A DNA stretch of 64,000 nucleotides from contig CAWHVD010000001.1 in NCBI GenBank assembly GCA_963832835.1, positions 1,426,001 to 1,490,000 on the forward strand. The letters run 5' to 3'. This document shows, one piece after another, positions 1 to 8,447 of the stretch (the first letter of the stretch is position 1; every line of letters starts with the position of its first letter). The translations under genes and the position numbers were made by a program. This DNA is from CAVPKN01 sp963832835. GTDB lineage: Bacteria; Chlamydiota; Chlamydiia; Chlamydiales; JAAKFR01. Below the pieces are notes generated by a model that ran no database searches, was not told the DNA's origin, and saw only the letters and a list, made by a program, of their open reading frames with translations.

Positions 1-1425
1 GCCTGGTAACTGGTTCAGGTGGCAAGTATTACTTCCCCTTTGAGCTACCTGTCTGAGTATTGTATTCAGCTTCTCAGGATCGTGAGCATAACGCTGAACT
101 GCAGCTATAAATGAGGGAAACCAGAAAGGGTATTCATGTGGTTGAGTATGTCCAAATAGGGACTGGGTGTAGGTTTGAGTAACAGAGATTTCAACTGCTC
201 CAATTGTCTCGTAATAAGGCTCTTTCATATTATTAAGTGGAGAATCGACAATGATGTTGAGATGGCGCAGAGTACTTGATTTAAGGCTTGTTATGATTTT
301 TCTAATATCCGTATTTTCAGCAACATTTGTGTACCATAGATTGAGATCTTTCAGTTTGGGGCAGCGCAATAGGATGTTACTCAAGATGCTTGATGAGAGG
401 CTAGAGACCTGAATATTTAAATATTCCAATTGGTTTGAAATGGTAAATAAGGAATCTGTGGGTAGCGTCATCACAGATACAGTCATCTCTTTGAGCTTAG
501 AGCAACCGCTAGTAAGCTTGTGAAATGCAAAGAGAGTTAACATCGATTCATGGTCAAAAGTGAGAGTGTGAAGATTGCTCTGTGTGCTCAGGGATGTTGC
601 AAACGCATTGATATCTTTAAACTTACATCCCGCAAGCTTGAGAAGTTTAAATTGGTTATGGACTAAGATCGAAGGATCGAGCTCCAAATGATTACAGCCA
701 TTAAGGTTGAGCTCATCAGCGCTGGACCCTTGTTCTTGTCCTGTTGGGGATAAATATTGCGGAGGCCATACTCTGATTAGGTGACGCACATGGTCTGCGT
801 GGAGGTCTTTTCCAAAGCGAAATACACGGGGTGCTTGGCTCGAAAAAACACATGTTGGTAACCGAGTTACGGTTTTCTCACGCTTGTCGTTCTGCTGGGT
901 GACCATTATCCTAGATACTGCCGAATCTAGGATTATTGTGCGCAAGCAAAGAGAGGCAAGTGGTGGGATTGTTCTGGAAATAAGAGGCAATGCACCTTGT
1001 TGTTGGCGTAGACTGATCAGGTGCTCCAGAGAATCTATCATCGGAGGTGGGGAGGGAGTATTTGTTGTGGATCGTGGATTTGAAGGGGGAACAGGAAGTT
1101 GATGGGACTTCAAGTCTGCTCCCACCTTGGGTTTTGGCCCCGATTCTTGCGTCTTGATTGAAGTCGTAGAACACACTTGGTAAAGAATCAAAGCAGTCAC
1201 GGCTGCGCTTAAGCCAACAACTCCTCCTGCACCTATCAGAGAATAACAAATAATATTTTTAAAAATAGAAAAGTAATAAAGAACCCCGCCACTCACCATT
1301 AAGGCAAGGGCTGTGCAAACCAGTGCCGTGATCAGTTTTCCCTTATGGACTTCACAGCAACTCATTTGCTGAGGTGCTATTTTTATTGCGAGCTCAGATG
1401 TGATACTTTGTGCAGAAAATGACAT
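1..1425 (-). CDS. Inc-like membrane protein with leucine-rich-like region, C-terminus cut by window edge
   Basis: An open frame of 475 codons runs from an ATG at 1425 leftwards off the window, so the C-terminus is missing. The N-terminus (MSFSAQSITSELAIKIAPQQ) is followed by two closely spaced hydrophobic segments at about residues 31-53 and 58-80, the bilobed arrangement typical of chlamydial inclusion-membrane proteins. A Pro/Ser/Thr-rich linker follows. From about residue 240 there are irregular repeats of Leu/Ile/Asn-rich sequence (for example DELNLNGCNHLEL, LKLAGCKFKDI, LKDLNLWYTNV, LRHLNIIV) that look like leucine-rich repeats of the cysteine-containing or F-box-associated sort. The likely role is a host-facing protein-interaction effector in the inclusion membrane. 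The start is preceded by AGGGG, 12 bases upstream. The domain call is by eye; the open frame itself is clear. Confidence 0.75.
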   Translation of the reverse strand, partial: MSFSAQSITSELAIKIAPQQMSCCEVHKGKLITALVCTALALMVSGGVLYYFSIFKNIICYSLIGAGGVVGLSAAVTALILYQVCSTTSIKTQESGPKPKVGADLKSHQLPVPPSNPRSTTNTPSPPPMIDSLEHLISLRQQQGALPLISRTIPPLASLCLRTIILDSAVSRIMVTQQNDKREKTVTRLPTCVFSSQAPRVFRFGKDLHADHVRHLIRVWPPQYLSPTGQEQGSSADELNLNGCNHLELDPSILVHNQFKLLKLAGCKFKDINAFATSLSTQSNLHTLTFDHESMLTLFAFHKLTSGCSKLKEMTVSVMTLPTDSLFTISNQLEYLNIQVSSLSSSILSNILLRCPKLKDLNLWYTNVAENTDIRKIITSLKSSTLRHLNIIVDSPLNNMKEPYYETIGAVEISVTQTYTQSLFGHTQPHEYPFWFPSFIAAVQRYAHDPEKLNTILRQVAQRGSNTCHLNQLPG

Positions 1426-1508
1426 ATTTTTTCATTACCCCTAAAGGAACTATAGCACACTAAGGTTAAGCTTGCATTAATTTGCAAATGTTTCTTAAGG
1501 GCCTCTTA

Positions 1509-1669
1509 TATCTTTTCCGGAAAATAAAGTCACAAATTGGCACTGTATAACACGCCATTTTTGAACGATCCTTTCTCGCTTAGGTGCAAAAACATAGGCT
1601 TCGAAACGATTGTCCAAATCCGTCACGCCATCTAGTCTAAATTTGTAGTGTTATTTCTACGGATTGGTA
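1509..1669. mobile_element. MITE family 1, copy A (decayed)
   Basis: A diverged copy of the 161-bp element, recognisable from the core (CACAAATTGGCACTGTATAA through the TTCGAAACGATTGTCCAAAT region). Both tips have drifted (TATCTTTTCCGG on the left, GGATTGGTA on the right), but TTA flanks both sides as a 3-bp target duplication. The right end lies inside the 3' end of rlmD and supplies its last codons and stop. Confidence 0.85.
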
Positions 1670-2970
1670 TTAGGCTTAATCCGGGTCAAGCGAACAACTG
1701 TCTCCACATGCATTGTCTGGGGGAACATGTCGATTGGTTGGACCGTATCGATTTGGTATAAAGGGCGCAGAGCTGCTAAGTCTCGTGCCAAGGTAGCCGG
1801 ATCGCACGAAATATAAACGATTTTAAGTGGTTTTTTCTTTAAAAGGGCCTGAATCAGAGTGGGGTCACATCCTTTGCGTGGAGGGTTAAGAAAGACCGTA
1901 TCCATAGCAGGAAGGCGGTAGATGAGCTCTTCTGCAGGTCCGCACAGGAAAGTGCACGCTTCTTGATGATTGAGGCGGGCATTTTCGATCGCGTCGGCAA
2001 CGGCGCTAGGGACATACTCAGTGCCAAATACCCGGCTTGCGGTATCCGAGGCAAATAAAGCGAGAGCTCCCACTCCGCAATAAGCATCTAAAACAGTTTC
2101 ATGAGGCTCAATCGCAGCCAGTTCAAGGGCCTTTGCATAAAGATTTTCACTCTGGGCTGGATTGACTTGAAAAAAAGCGGAAGGGGAGATTTTAAATGTC
2201 TTATTTAAGAGTTTTTCATAGATATAGGGACGCCCTGCCAGCAGGCGAAACGTAGGTCCTAGGATCACATTGTCATTGCGAGGATTGAGGTTTTCGACCA
2301 CTCCTTTAATTAAGGAGTTGCTCTCCATCAGTTCTTCGGCAAATTTTTTCAACTCTTTGGAAAAATGGCCTGTAGTGACAAAGATCACCAATGCCTCATC
2401 TTGAAATACGGCGTTCCGGATTAGGGTATAGCGGACGGCAGTAATGTTCAGTTTTTCAGAAATGAGGGCGCGTATCTCTTCACCTTGCGGGCATTGAATA
2501 AAACACTTTTTTAAAGGAATGATCTCGTGACTCTGTTTACGATAGAGTCCTATAGTCTTTTTTCCATGATCCCACACAATGGGAAGTTGGATTTTGTTGC
2601 GGTAACCCAACGAGCTTGGAGAAGGTAGGCAGGGAAGGATGTTTAAATCCGATAAGCCGCCGATCCGCTTGAGAGCATCGGCCACTCGCTGTTTTTTGAC
2701 AAGAAGTTGGGCTGGGTATTGTAGGTGCATGATTTGACAACCACCGCAGGTTCCAAAAAGAGGGCACATCGGTTCTGTCCGGACAAATGAGGGGGTGATA
2801 ATCTTTACAAGTTCTGCTTTGGCATATGTTTTTTTACTTTCGGTGATGTGGATGGTAACGATTTCTCCTGGCAAGGCGCCATCAACAAACACTTTCATAC
2901 CATCGAGTGTCCCGACACCCTCGCCGGTCGAGCTTAACGAATTTATTTTAATAGTTGCGCTTGATGACAT
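1657..2970 (-). CDS. rlmD: 23S rRNA (uracil-5-)-methyltransferase, RlmD/RumA type
   Basis: Predicted SAM-dependent m5U methyltransferase of 23S rRNA. Residues 1-60 form a TRAM RNA-binding domain. The iron-sulfur cysteines follow at C69, C75 and C78 (CPLFGTCGGC), with a fourth around C156-C160. The C-terminal Rossmann fold has the SAM motif DAYCGVGALA near residue 295, FLNPPRKGCDP near 360, the nucleophile C389 in ISCDPATLARD and the base E423 in HVETV. Length (437 residues) is normal for the family. The last residues (NTNP) and the TAG stop are encoded by the decayed MITE copy A, so the native C-terminus was probably replaced. The family is clear; RlmD versus RlmC specificity is inferred from the cluster and length. 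Confidence 0.92.
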   Translation of the reverse strand: MSSSATIKINSLSSTGEGVGTLDGMKVFVDGALPGEIVTIHITESKKTYAKAELVKIITPSFVRTEPMCPLFGTCGGCQIMHLQYPAQLLVKKQRVADALKRIGGLSDLNILPCLPSPSSLGYRNKIQLPIVWDHGKKTIGLYRKQSHEIIPLKKCFIQCPQGEEIRALISEKLNITAVRYTLIRNAVFQDEALVIFVTTGHFSKELKKFAEELMESNSLIKGVVENLNPRNDNVILGPTFRLLAGRPYIYEKLLNKTFKISPSAFFQVNPAQSENLYAKALELAAIEPHETVLDAYCGVGALALFASDTASRVFGTEYVPSAVADAIENARLNHQEACTFLCGPAEELIYRLPAMDTVFLNPPRKGCDPTLIQALLKKKPLKIVYISCDPATLARDLAALRPLYQIDTVQPIDMFPQTMHVETVVRLTRIKPNTNP

Positions 2971-2997
2971 GATCTCAAGAGTATACTATCTGCACAC

Positions 2998-3663
2998 ATG
3001 AAGATCAAAGTCTTATTCATTCTAGCCCCTCTATTATTATTAAATCTTCCACTCATAGCTCGGCCAATTAATGGTGACGGTGATTTTCAGGTATGGTGGC
3101 ATCACTCACTCACTCGCTCCTGTGGAAAAAAAAGGCAGTTAAGTCTGTATGCTGAAGAGCGCTGGGGAGGAGATGCATCCACACTCTATTTTTTTTACCT
3201 CCAAACAAATTATGCGATTCCAATCAAAGATTGGCTTGAAATAGCCCCCGGTTATCGTCAGGCATTTCCTAAGGATTTTGCAAACAATCGCTGGCGCACT
3301 GTTTATGAGCCGATGCTGATTGTGAATATGAAACGCGCGTGTAGGGAATGGGAGTTTGCGCTCAGACACCAGATCCAATGCCGTATTTTCGATCACAGAC
3401 GCACTCTTTGGCTGTATCGTATCCGTCCGAGGGTATTTTTACCGTTTAAATTAAGTTGTATATACTTAAAGCCTTATCTCTCCAGTGAGTTTTTTTTCTT
3501 AGAACATACCGGCTTCGGTGAAAATCGAGTCACTTGTGGGCTTCAAATTCCGACACCCACTCTTTTCTCAGGTGAGATTGAGTACATCTTCCGTTCCATT
3601 AAACGAGATGATCATTGGCTCGAACAATCGATTGTCCGCATGGCCCTTTACCTATGTTTTTAG
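2998..3663 (+). CDS. DUF2490 outer-membrane-type beta-barrel protein
   Basis: A 221-residue protein with a signal peptide (MKIKVLFILAPLLLLNLPLIA, cleavage near residue 21) and alternating aromatic/hydrophobic strands ending in YLCF, a terminal aromatic typical of outer-membrane barrels. Family features of DUF2490 are visible: an early W-WW segment (FQVWWHHSLT), a YAEERWG motif, and regularly spaced Arg residues in the later strands (WLYRIRPRVF). The function of this family is unknown; a porin or lipid-related barrel is possible. It is divergent from rlmD, with start codons only 27 bp apart, so the two promoters must overlap the coding ends. It is convergent with the host-attachment gene, whose stop abuts this one. 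Confidence 0.75.
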   Translation: MKIKVLFILAPLLLLNLPLIARPINGDGDFQVWWHHSLTRSCGKKRQLSLYAEERWGGDASTLYFFYLQTNYAIPIKDWLEIAPGYRQAFPKDFANNRWRTVYEPMLIVNMKRACREWEFALRHQIQCRIFDHRRTLWLYRIRPRVFLPFKLSCIYLKPYLSSEFFFLEHTGFGENRVTCGLQIPTPTLFSGEIEYIFRSIKRDDHWLEQSIVRMALYLCF

Positions 3664-4098
3664 TTACAAAACAGGCGGCAGATACTCACGTATTTGTTCG
3701 GCAGTTAGTTGTGTCAAATCTTTGTTGATTTCAGCATGAACTAGCTTGGCTAAGTGGGGAGTCAGAATTTCGCGCAAGTGACCTAAAAAAGGTGGGCTGG
3801 CAATCAGATAGAGTCTTTCGCATTCCCCTTTTTTGCAGCCCTCTTCCAGATAAGCAATGATCTGACGTGCAAACACCATGGATTCTTTCGTTTTAAGAGA
3901 AGTCTGCTCTTCCATCGCTTGGGAGCCATAGAGGCCAACGTTTGTCGTGCGACCCAGAGAATCTGACATTAGCTCGTTTGCGCGCATATGGCTTTCTAAG
4001 TGTTCAAAGCTTTTGAGTTCAATGATTTTGTGAGTGTTCTCTGCATAGTAGATTTTGGAATAGGTGCTATTGGCAACAACAATCCATACTTTTCTCAT
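3664..4098 (-). CDS. Host attachment (AtsE-like) protein
   Basis: A 144-residue cytosolic protein resembling the Pfam 'host attachment' family (AtsE of Agrobacterium), which has an eRF1-domain-like fold. Characteristic sequence is the opening VWIVVANSTYSKIYYAEN, the central FARQIIAYLEEG and the LYLIASPPFLGHLREIL segment before a C-terminal LTAEQIREYLPPVL. In this family the name derives from a plant-attachment phenotype and the biochemical role is not known; similarity to eRF1/Dom34 suggests an RNA or ribosome link. It has its own AT-rich upstream region, and a GGAGCC before the ATG is a plausible ribosome site. The 3' end touches the DUF2490 stop without overlap. Confidence 0.8.
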   Translation of the reverse strand: MRKVWIVVANSTYSKIYYAENTHKIIELKSFEHLESHMRANELMSDSLGRTTNVGLYGSQAMEEQTSLKTKESMVFARQIIAYLEEGCKKGECERLYLIASPPFLGHLREILTPHLAKLVHAEINKDLTQLTAEQIREYLPPVL

Positions 4099-4179
4099 GT
4101 TAGGCTCCTGGTCACAACTTGGATTCTACTTCTATAGCAACTGGAATGCCAATTGAATCAACTGTTTAAAATATAAAAT

Positions 4180-4208
4180 TTGCATTAATCTGCTTTCTGT
4201 GTTAAAAT
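4180..4208 (+). promoter_or_regulatory. Sigma-66/sigma-70-type promoter of Inc-like gene
   Basis: TTGCAT and TAAAAT are separated by exactly 17 bases. The same sequence with the same spacing recurs before the paralogous gene at 9018, and conservation between the duplicates supports function. An AGGAG ribosome site lies shortly before the ATG at 4240. Confidence 0.65.
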
Positions 4209-4239
4209 GCTGTTAAACAATATTGTATAGGAGTTTTTT

Positions 4240-4584
4240 ATGTCACAAGGCGCCCCCTCTGGAGTTGGAAACCCGCGAGAATCAAGCAGTACTACCATCA
4301 CCATTGTTGACCGGAAAGAACAAAGCGCATCAAAAAAGTGCCGCGATACCATCGCTACAATTGTACTATTGGTGCTTTTTGTAATATCTGCTTGCCTCAC
4401 AGTATATTTTTCAATACATCATCCCTCTTATCCAATAATCCCCAATACTAATGTGTCCATACTATCGCTCGTTTCTTTGGGTGGTACTTTGGGATTCGGG
4501 ATAGGCTGTTTAGTGCAACTTTCCCGATGTGTAAAAACCTATTCTGGTTTTCCGATGTTTACAAGAGGGGATGACATCCTTTGA
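4240..4584 (+). CDS. Small Inc-like membrane protein (paralog of 9018 gene)
   Basis: A 114-residue protein. A polar N-terminus ends in SASKKCRD and is followed by two hydrophobic segments, about residues 39-58 and 73-92, separated by a short PIIPNT-containing loop. This bilobed hydrophobic hairpin is the hallmark of chlamydial inclusion-membrane proteins. It aligns well with the gene at 9018 up to the second segment (SLGGTLGFGIGCLVQ against SLGGTLGFAIGSIVQ). The two then diverge: the charged helical tail of the paralog is replaced here by an unrelated 14-residue end, suggesting truncation or recombination. The exact molecular role is unknown. Inc-like assignment is inference from architecture only. 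Confidence 0.7.
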   Translation: MSQGAPSGVGNPRESSSTTITIVDRKEQSASKKCRDTIATIVLLVLFVISACLTVYFSIHHPSYPIIPNTNVSILSLVSLGGTLGFGIGCLVQLSRCVKTYSGFPMFTRGDDIL

Positions 4585-4640
4585 GCTCAGCAGTTTGTGT
4601 TGGATCTATCGTAGCAATCCCGCCCCTTATAAAGATATTA

Positions 4641-4800
4641 TACCATTTCCAGAAAATAAAGCCATGAAGTGGCACTGGGTAACATGATAGATTTGGATGA
4701 TCGTTTCGAAGCCTATGTTTTTGCACCTAAGCGAGAAAGGATCATTCAAAAATGGCGTGTTATACAGTGCTAATTCGTGGTTTATTTTTGATAAATGGTA
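4641..4800. mobile_element. MITE family 1, copy B (reverse orientation)
   Basis: A 160-bp palindromic element beginning TACCATTTCCAGAAAATAAA and ending in a drifted TTTATTTTTGATAAATGGTA. It is flanked by TTA on both sides, the 3-bp target duplication. The left end is the GCCATGAAGTGG type, so the copy is reversed relative to copies A, C, E, G and H. It has no coding capacity of its own. Confidence 0.88.
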
Positions 4801-4840
4801 TTACATTGCGTCAATCCCGCTCCTTTTGGGGTTGTTTAAA

Positions 4841-4875
4841 CCTAAAAATGGCAGTATTTTGATTTAGAATCACTA
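4841..4875. repeat. Fragment of MITE family 2 (internally deleted)
   Basis: CCTAAAAATGGCAGT is joined directly to TTTTGATTTAGAATC, which in the full copies (43993-44154 and 47430-47592) are the tip and an inner part of the arm. It is therefore a deleted remnant. The preceding bases (CAATCCCGCTCCTTTTGGGG) match sequence at about 8924, upstream of the paralogous Inc-like gene. Confidence 0.6.
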
Positions 4876-4906
4876 AAGAAATTGTAAAACCTCGCAATTT
4901 CTGCGA

Positions 4907-7900
4907 TCACTTCCTCTCCCTAGATTGAAACTGTGTTTTGGGATTATTTTGAAGAAGCTTTGGACCAGCTTTCTCAGAGGCTGTGTGTAGCTCAGTTTCT
5001 CCGTGTGCATAATGACAGCGCTCTCCCTTGGAGCAGGAGGAGGGATCGTTCATAAAAAAATGACACAGTTGTGTTTTGTAGTTAGATGATTGCCTCGCAG
5101 CAGGTGGAAAACTGTGCGAAGAAGGGGATGAGGCGACATTAGCCTTTTTTTTAGACGGATGATTAGTTATCAATTTTGTGGGTACTCGCCCAGGGAGTTC
5201 ACCCCTCTTGCGGTACCCAGCATCACTGATCTGCTTCAATGGTTCCTTCTTTGGTGTTCTCAATTTCTGCAAGACACCCTCCTCAAAAAGAAGTCCTCTT
5301 TGATCTGCATTGGCTACTAAGTTGGCTATATCGCTACGTATCAGTGTTGGTTTATTCCCTAAAATAATGAGTGAAAACTTGGCTCGTGTGAGGGCAACAT
5401 TTAATCTTTTAGACTCTTTCAGAAATCCAATTTGCTTTTCAAGATTGGCACGGACACAAGATATAATCACAATATCGTTTTCACCCCCCTGAAATCCATC
5501 GACCGTATTGACCTTAATACCGGGATATCTACCTTTCAGGGCCTCGTAGATACGACTCACCTGCGCCGCGTAAAAACTGATAATTGCTACACGATTCACG
5601 ACTTTGATCAGAAGTTCTTGTGCCATATAATTAATAATCGATGTAGTAGCCACCACTTCCGGGATATTGATAAAACTATGTCCGGAGGGGCCACGCCCCT
5701 CTTTTGCATTGATATTGATAAAAGCGTAAGGGGCAAGAAAAGGGAAGATATCTTTCGTTGTGCCTATTGCATGTTGTTTATCACAGACAGATTCATGATT
5801 TTCAAGCTTGCCTTGATAATACTGACGTGAAGGCCAGTGACTAATTTCAGGGTGCATGCGGTATTGAATTTTGAGCATCGAGTAAGGCTGTTCGCAATCC
5901 CTGGCGAGCCTCTCCATCATGGAACGTCCAAATTTTAACCTCTCCGCATTTTGAGAGATAACCGTGGCCGGTAATTGTTGGATATCACCAATCAGCAAAC
6001 ATTTTTTAGGATTAGCTCTCAATGGAATCAATGTCTCTGCCTCCACTGCTTGGCCGGCTTCATCTACGATCAATGTATCGACGGGTTGCATATTCTTTAG
6101 CCTTTGTTGCCCCGAGACACTAAGAGTTGTAAATAGGATTTTGGCATGATCTAACAACTGTCCTTCCAATCCATTTTTTGAAGGATCCTTCTCAGCTACT
6201 GCTAATTTCGTCTGCAGCGAAAATAAGGCCACCGATATAGTACTCAAAAAGAAACGGGCACTACTTATAAGCCGGGGCATCTCATAAGGAACTGATACTT
6301 TTTGCATTTTGACATAATGGGCAACTTCTTGCCATGCTTCAGGTGTTTGAGAGGAGATGAGATTGTGATACTCTGTCAACGCTTCGAGTATTTCGGATTT
6401 TTTTATTAATAAATTGTCGAGGAAACTAAATGCATAAACTACGATTTTTTCAATTAGTTCAGTCACATCCTTGGCGCAGCGTACCACTTCTTTGGAAACC
6501 GCAGCGATACGGTTTGGAAGAAATTTCATAGAACCGTTGACCACCTTGCTCGGTTCGAAGTCCCAGAGACGTCTCTCCAACTCCTTTAAAGCACCTAATT
6601 TTTCAGAACACCATGAATTAAGAAAAATGCTATTTAAGGAACCATCCGGGGGTAGTTTTTGTTCGACACCCACTAAAATAACGGGTATATCAGGAAAGTC
6701 ATGGATAAAGCGTTCAGCTAAAATATGTATGGCCTTATTTGATGGGGCGCATACTAAAATCCTTTCTCCACGCCGTTGCAAAGCCCTTAATAGCTTAATC
6801 ACCGTTGTGGTTTTACCCGTGCCAGGTGGTCCCTGGATGAGTTGTAGTCCTTGCTTTATTTGCAGGAATTTCTCTATAGCTTCGTATTGAGGGCAATTCA
6901 AGGTAGAGAACAATTGATTTTCTTCAAGAGAAAGGGACAGTGAAGTAGTTATTTGCTGAGACCCATTGGAAAATACATCGTCGGACCAATCAGGGAAGGT
7001 TCTAAATGCTCCAAACATGCGTTGAAGAGTGATAGGAGAGTCGATGTCTTGTTGAGGCCCATGGGGGAATAAATTTCCGGACCAAATACTTCTTTCCAAA
7101 AAGGTCTCCGTTCTTTCAGAGAAGGTTGTACATGCTTCAAACATACGCTGAAGAGTGATAAGAGAGCCGATGGCCCTAGCATTCCATTTTTGGCCTGCTG
7201 CAAAGGCAAGGGGGAATTGTGCTATTAAAGCTTGGTCAACGACAACCTTGAAAGAGAGTTTGGAATTGTCAACATCTGATTCGGAATAACTAGTCAGAGC
7301 TATCAGGCGTACCCGCGGATTTTCTGCGTATTCCAATAATAAGGCATCCCCTGATTTTACATCCCTCTCAGATTCAGGAAGAACATCAAACTTCATTTCA
7401 GTAGGATTCGCAGGATTTTTTGCAGGTTTGAATTTTGATAATAAAAATCTAAACGCATGCTCCTTCTCTAAATTAGTTAGTTCCAATCCATTTTGTAAAA
7501 TGGCACGTGCCTCTTCAATAAGTAACTCCTCAAAACTTTTATATTGCTCTATTCGGCTGCTATATCTGTCTGGGAGTGCAACTTTTGTAAGAGACGGATT
7601 AGGTAGGGCGATCTGCTCAAATGTCCAGTTCAGCACACGTTTATTGAAAACATAAATTCCTTGATCGTAGTTTTGTTTAGAATCATTTGGGAAGGGAGTC
7701 CTGATAGTTCCACCATTCGTAAGTGATTTGTTGCTTTTTTTATCCCAAAATTCCTTAGCTACAAGTGGATTTTTTAAATCAAATTTAACCACCGGAATCA
7801 TATCTACAAAAGCATCCATGAAGGCTCGCAGTCTTCGATTATCGAGCGTTGTCCATTTGCCGTTGTGCTTCACGATGCGAATCGGTTCGATATCATAGGG

Positions 7901-8224
7901 ACCCAGTTTCCCGCTTGTTAACTGTCGTACCATGTCAATCAGCAAGCGGCCATCAGAAAAAGTTGGGGAAACAGTCGCTTGAGAAAAGGCAACCTCACGT
8001 ACTTTCATACAGTCAAATGGCGATTGTCCATTCATCCTCATCACATTTTCTGCGGGGGTAATTGATAACCTAGTCAAATCCCTAGCAAGGAGTGCTGCAC
8101 TTTGCAATTGAGGTCGAACAACTTCAGAGGTGAGAAGATCCGCAGTCAATATAGCCGGTGAAGATTTTTCATCGGAGATAAAATGAGGCCTCTGTACCGA
8201 TTGAATAGAATTAGGGTAGGCCAC
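4907..8224 (-). CDS. UPF1/DNA2-like SF1 helicase with C-terminal CCCH zinc finger
   Basis: An 1105-residue protein with a GTG start and a strong GGAGG eight bases upstream. A long N-terminal region without a recognised domain is followed by a superfamily 1 helicase core: Walker A GPPGTGKT (465-472), Walker B/motif II DEAG (721-724), motif III GDIQQLPA, motif IV QYRMHPEIS (787-795), motif V TVDGFQGGENDIV (907-919) and motif VI LNVALTRAK (941-949). This order and wording match the UPF1/SMUBP2/NAM7 group. Near the C-terminus is YKTQLC followed by C-X9-C-X5-C-X3-H (C1054, C1064, C1070, H1074), a tristetraprolin-type RNA-binding finger with its YKT(E/Q)LC lead-in. The combination suggests an RNA- or DNA-helicase acquired from, or acting in, a eukaryotic host. 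An imperfect tandem duplication lies at residues 354-424. The helicase call is firm; substrate and site of action are inference. Confidence 0.92.
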   Translation of the reverse strand: MAYPNSIQSVQRPHFISDEKSSPAILTADLLTSEVVRPQLQSAALLARDLTRLSITPAENVMRMNGQSPFDCMKVREVAFSQATVSPTFSDGRLLIDMVRQLTSGKLGPYDIEPIRIVKHNGKWTTLDNRRLRAFMDAFVDMIPVVKFDLKNPLVAKEFWDKKSNKSLTNGGTIRTPFPNDSKQNYDQGIYVFNKRVLNWTFEQIALPNPSLTKVALPDRYSSRIEQYKSFEELLIEEARAILQNGLELTNLEKEHAFRFLLSKFKPAKNPANPTEMKFDVLPESERDVKSGDALLLEYAENPRVRLIALTSYSESDVDNSKLSFKVVVDQALIAQFPLAFAAGQKWNARAIGSLITLQRMFEACTTFSERTETFLERSIWSGNLFPHGPQQDIDSPITLQRMFGAFRTFPDWSDDVFSNGSQQITTSLSLSLEENQLFSTLNCPQYEAIEKFLQIKQGLQLIQGPPGTGKTTTVIKLLRALQRRGERILVCAPSNKAIHILAERFIHDFPDIPVILVGVEQKLPPDGSLNSIFLNSWCSEKLGALKELERRLWDFEPSKVVNGSMKFLPNRIAAVSKEVVRCAKDVTELIEKIVVYAFSFLDNLLIKKSEILEALTEYHNLISSQTPEAWQEVAHYVKMQKVSVPYEMPRLISSARFFLSTISVALFSLQTKLAVAEKDPSKNGLEGQLLDHAKILFTTLSVSGQQRLKNMQPVDTLIVDEAGQAVEAETLIPLRANPKKCLLIGDIQQLPATVISQNAERLKFGRSMMERLARDCEQPYSMLKIQYRMHPEISHWPSRQYYQGKLENHESVCDKQHAIGTTKDIFPFLAPYAFININAKEGRGPSGHSFINIPEVVATTSIINYMAQELLIKVVNRVAIISFYAAQVSRIYEALKGRYPGIKVNTVDGFQGGENDIVIISCVRANLEKQIGFLKESKRLNVALTRAKFSLIILGNKPTLIRSDIANLVANADQRGLLFEEGVLQKLRTPKKEPLKQISDAGYRKRGELPGRVPTKLITNHPSKKKANVASSPSSHSFPPAARQSSNYKTQLCHFFMNDPSSCSKGERCHYAHGETELHTASEKAGPKLLQNNPKTQFQSRERK
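6953..7171 (-). repeat. Imperfect tandem duplication inside the helicase gene
   Basis: Two adjacent copies encode a unit beginning ITLQRMF and ending FPHGPQQ or FSNGSQQ, about 35-38 residues each, just before the ATPase core. At DNA level both copies contain TTGAAGAGTGATA followed by AGAGxCGATG, so the duplication is comparatively recent. Both copies stay in frame. Confidence 0.75.
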
Positions 8225-8338
8225 GAGGGCACCTCCACAATGTTTTTGGTTTTAATGTCCAGACACAATCAATTAGTGAGTATACGTTTCCTTTAATTTG
8301 CCCGATACGATAACATTTTTTTTCTTGAGTACAAGAAT

Positions 8339-8382
8339 CGTAACAGTTCACCGTCCTCGTAAGAGGGCGGTGAACTGTTACG
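8339..8382. other. Long perfect hairpin with GTAA tetraloop upstream of the helicase gene
   Basis: CGTAACAGTTCACCG-T-CCTC, then GTAA, then GAGG-G-CGGTGAACTGTTACG. The 20-bp stem is fully paired except for one T/G wobble, and the loop is a GNRA-type tetraloop. It lies 115 bp upstream of the helicase GTG start. There is no T-tract on the plus side. It may be an attenuator, transcript-end structure or mobile-repeat relic; function is unknown. Confidence 0.7.
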
Positions 8383-8447
8383 ATGGAGGCGGTGTTGGTT
8401 CACGAAAAGATACAACTTATGTTCCATTTTGGGCCTGATGTCATATA

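Noticed and set aside
5432..5830. Plus-strand open frames of 60-139 codons within the helicase gene (5310-5492, 5432-5830, 6471-6890)
   Set aside because: They are shadows antisense to conserved helicase motifs, without ribosome sites or family similarity.
8339..8382. The long hairpin as a simple terminator
   Set aside because: No T-run follows on the plus strand and no complete plus-strand gene ends before it, so I list it as a structure of unknown function.
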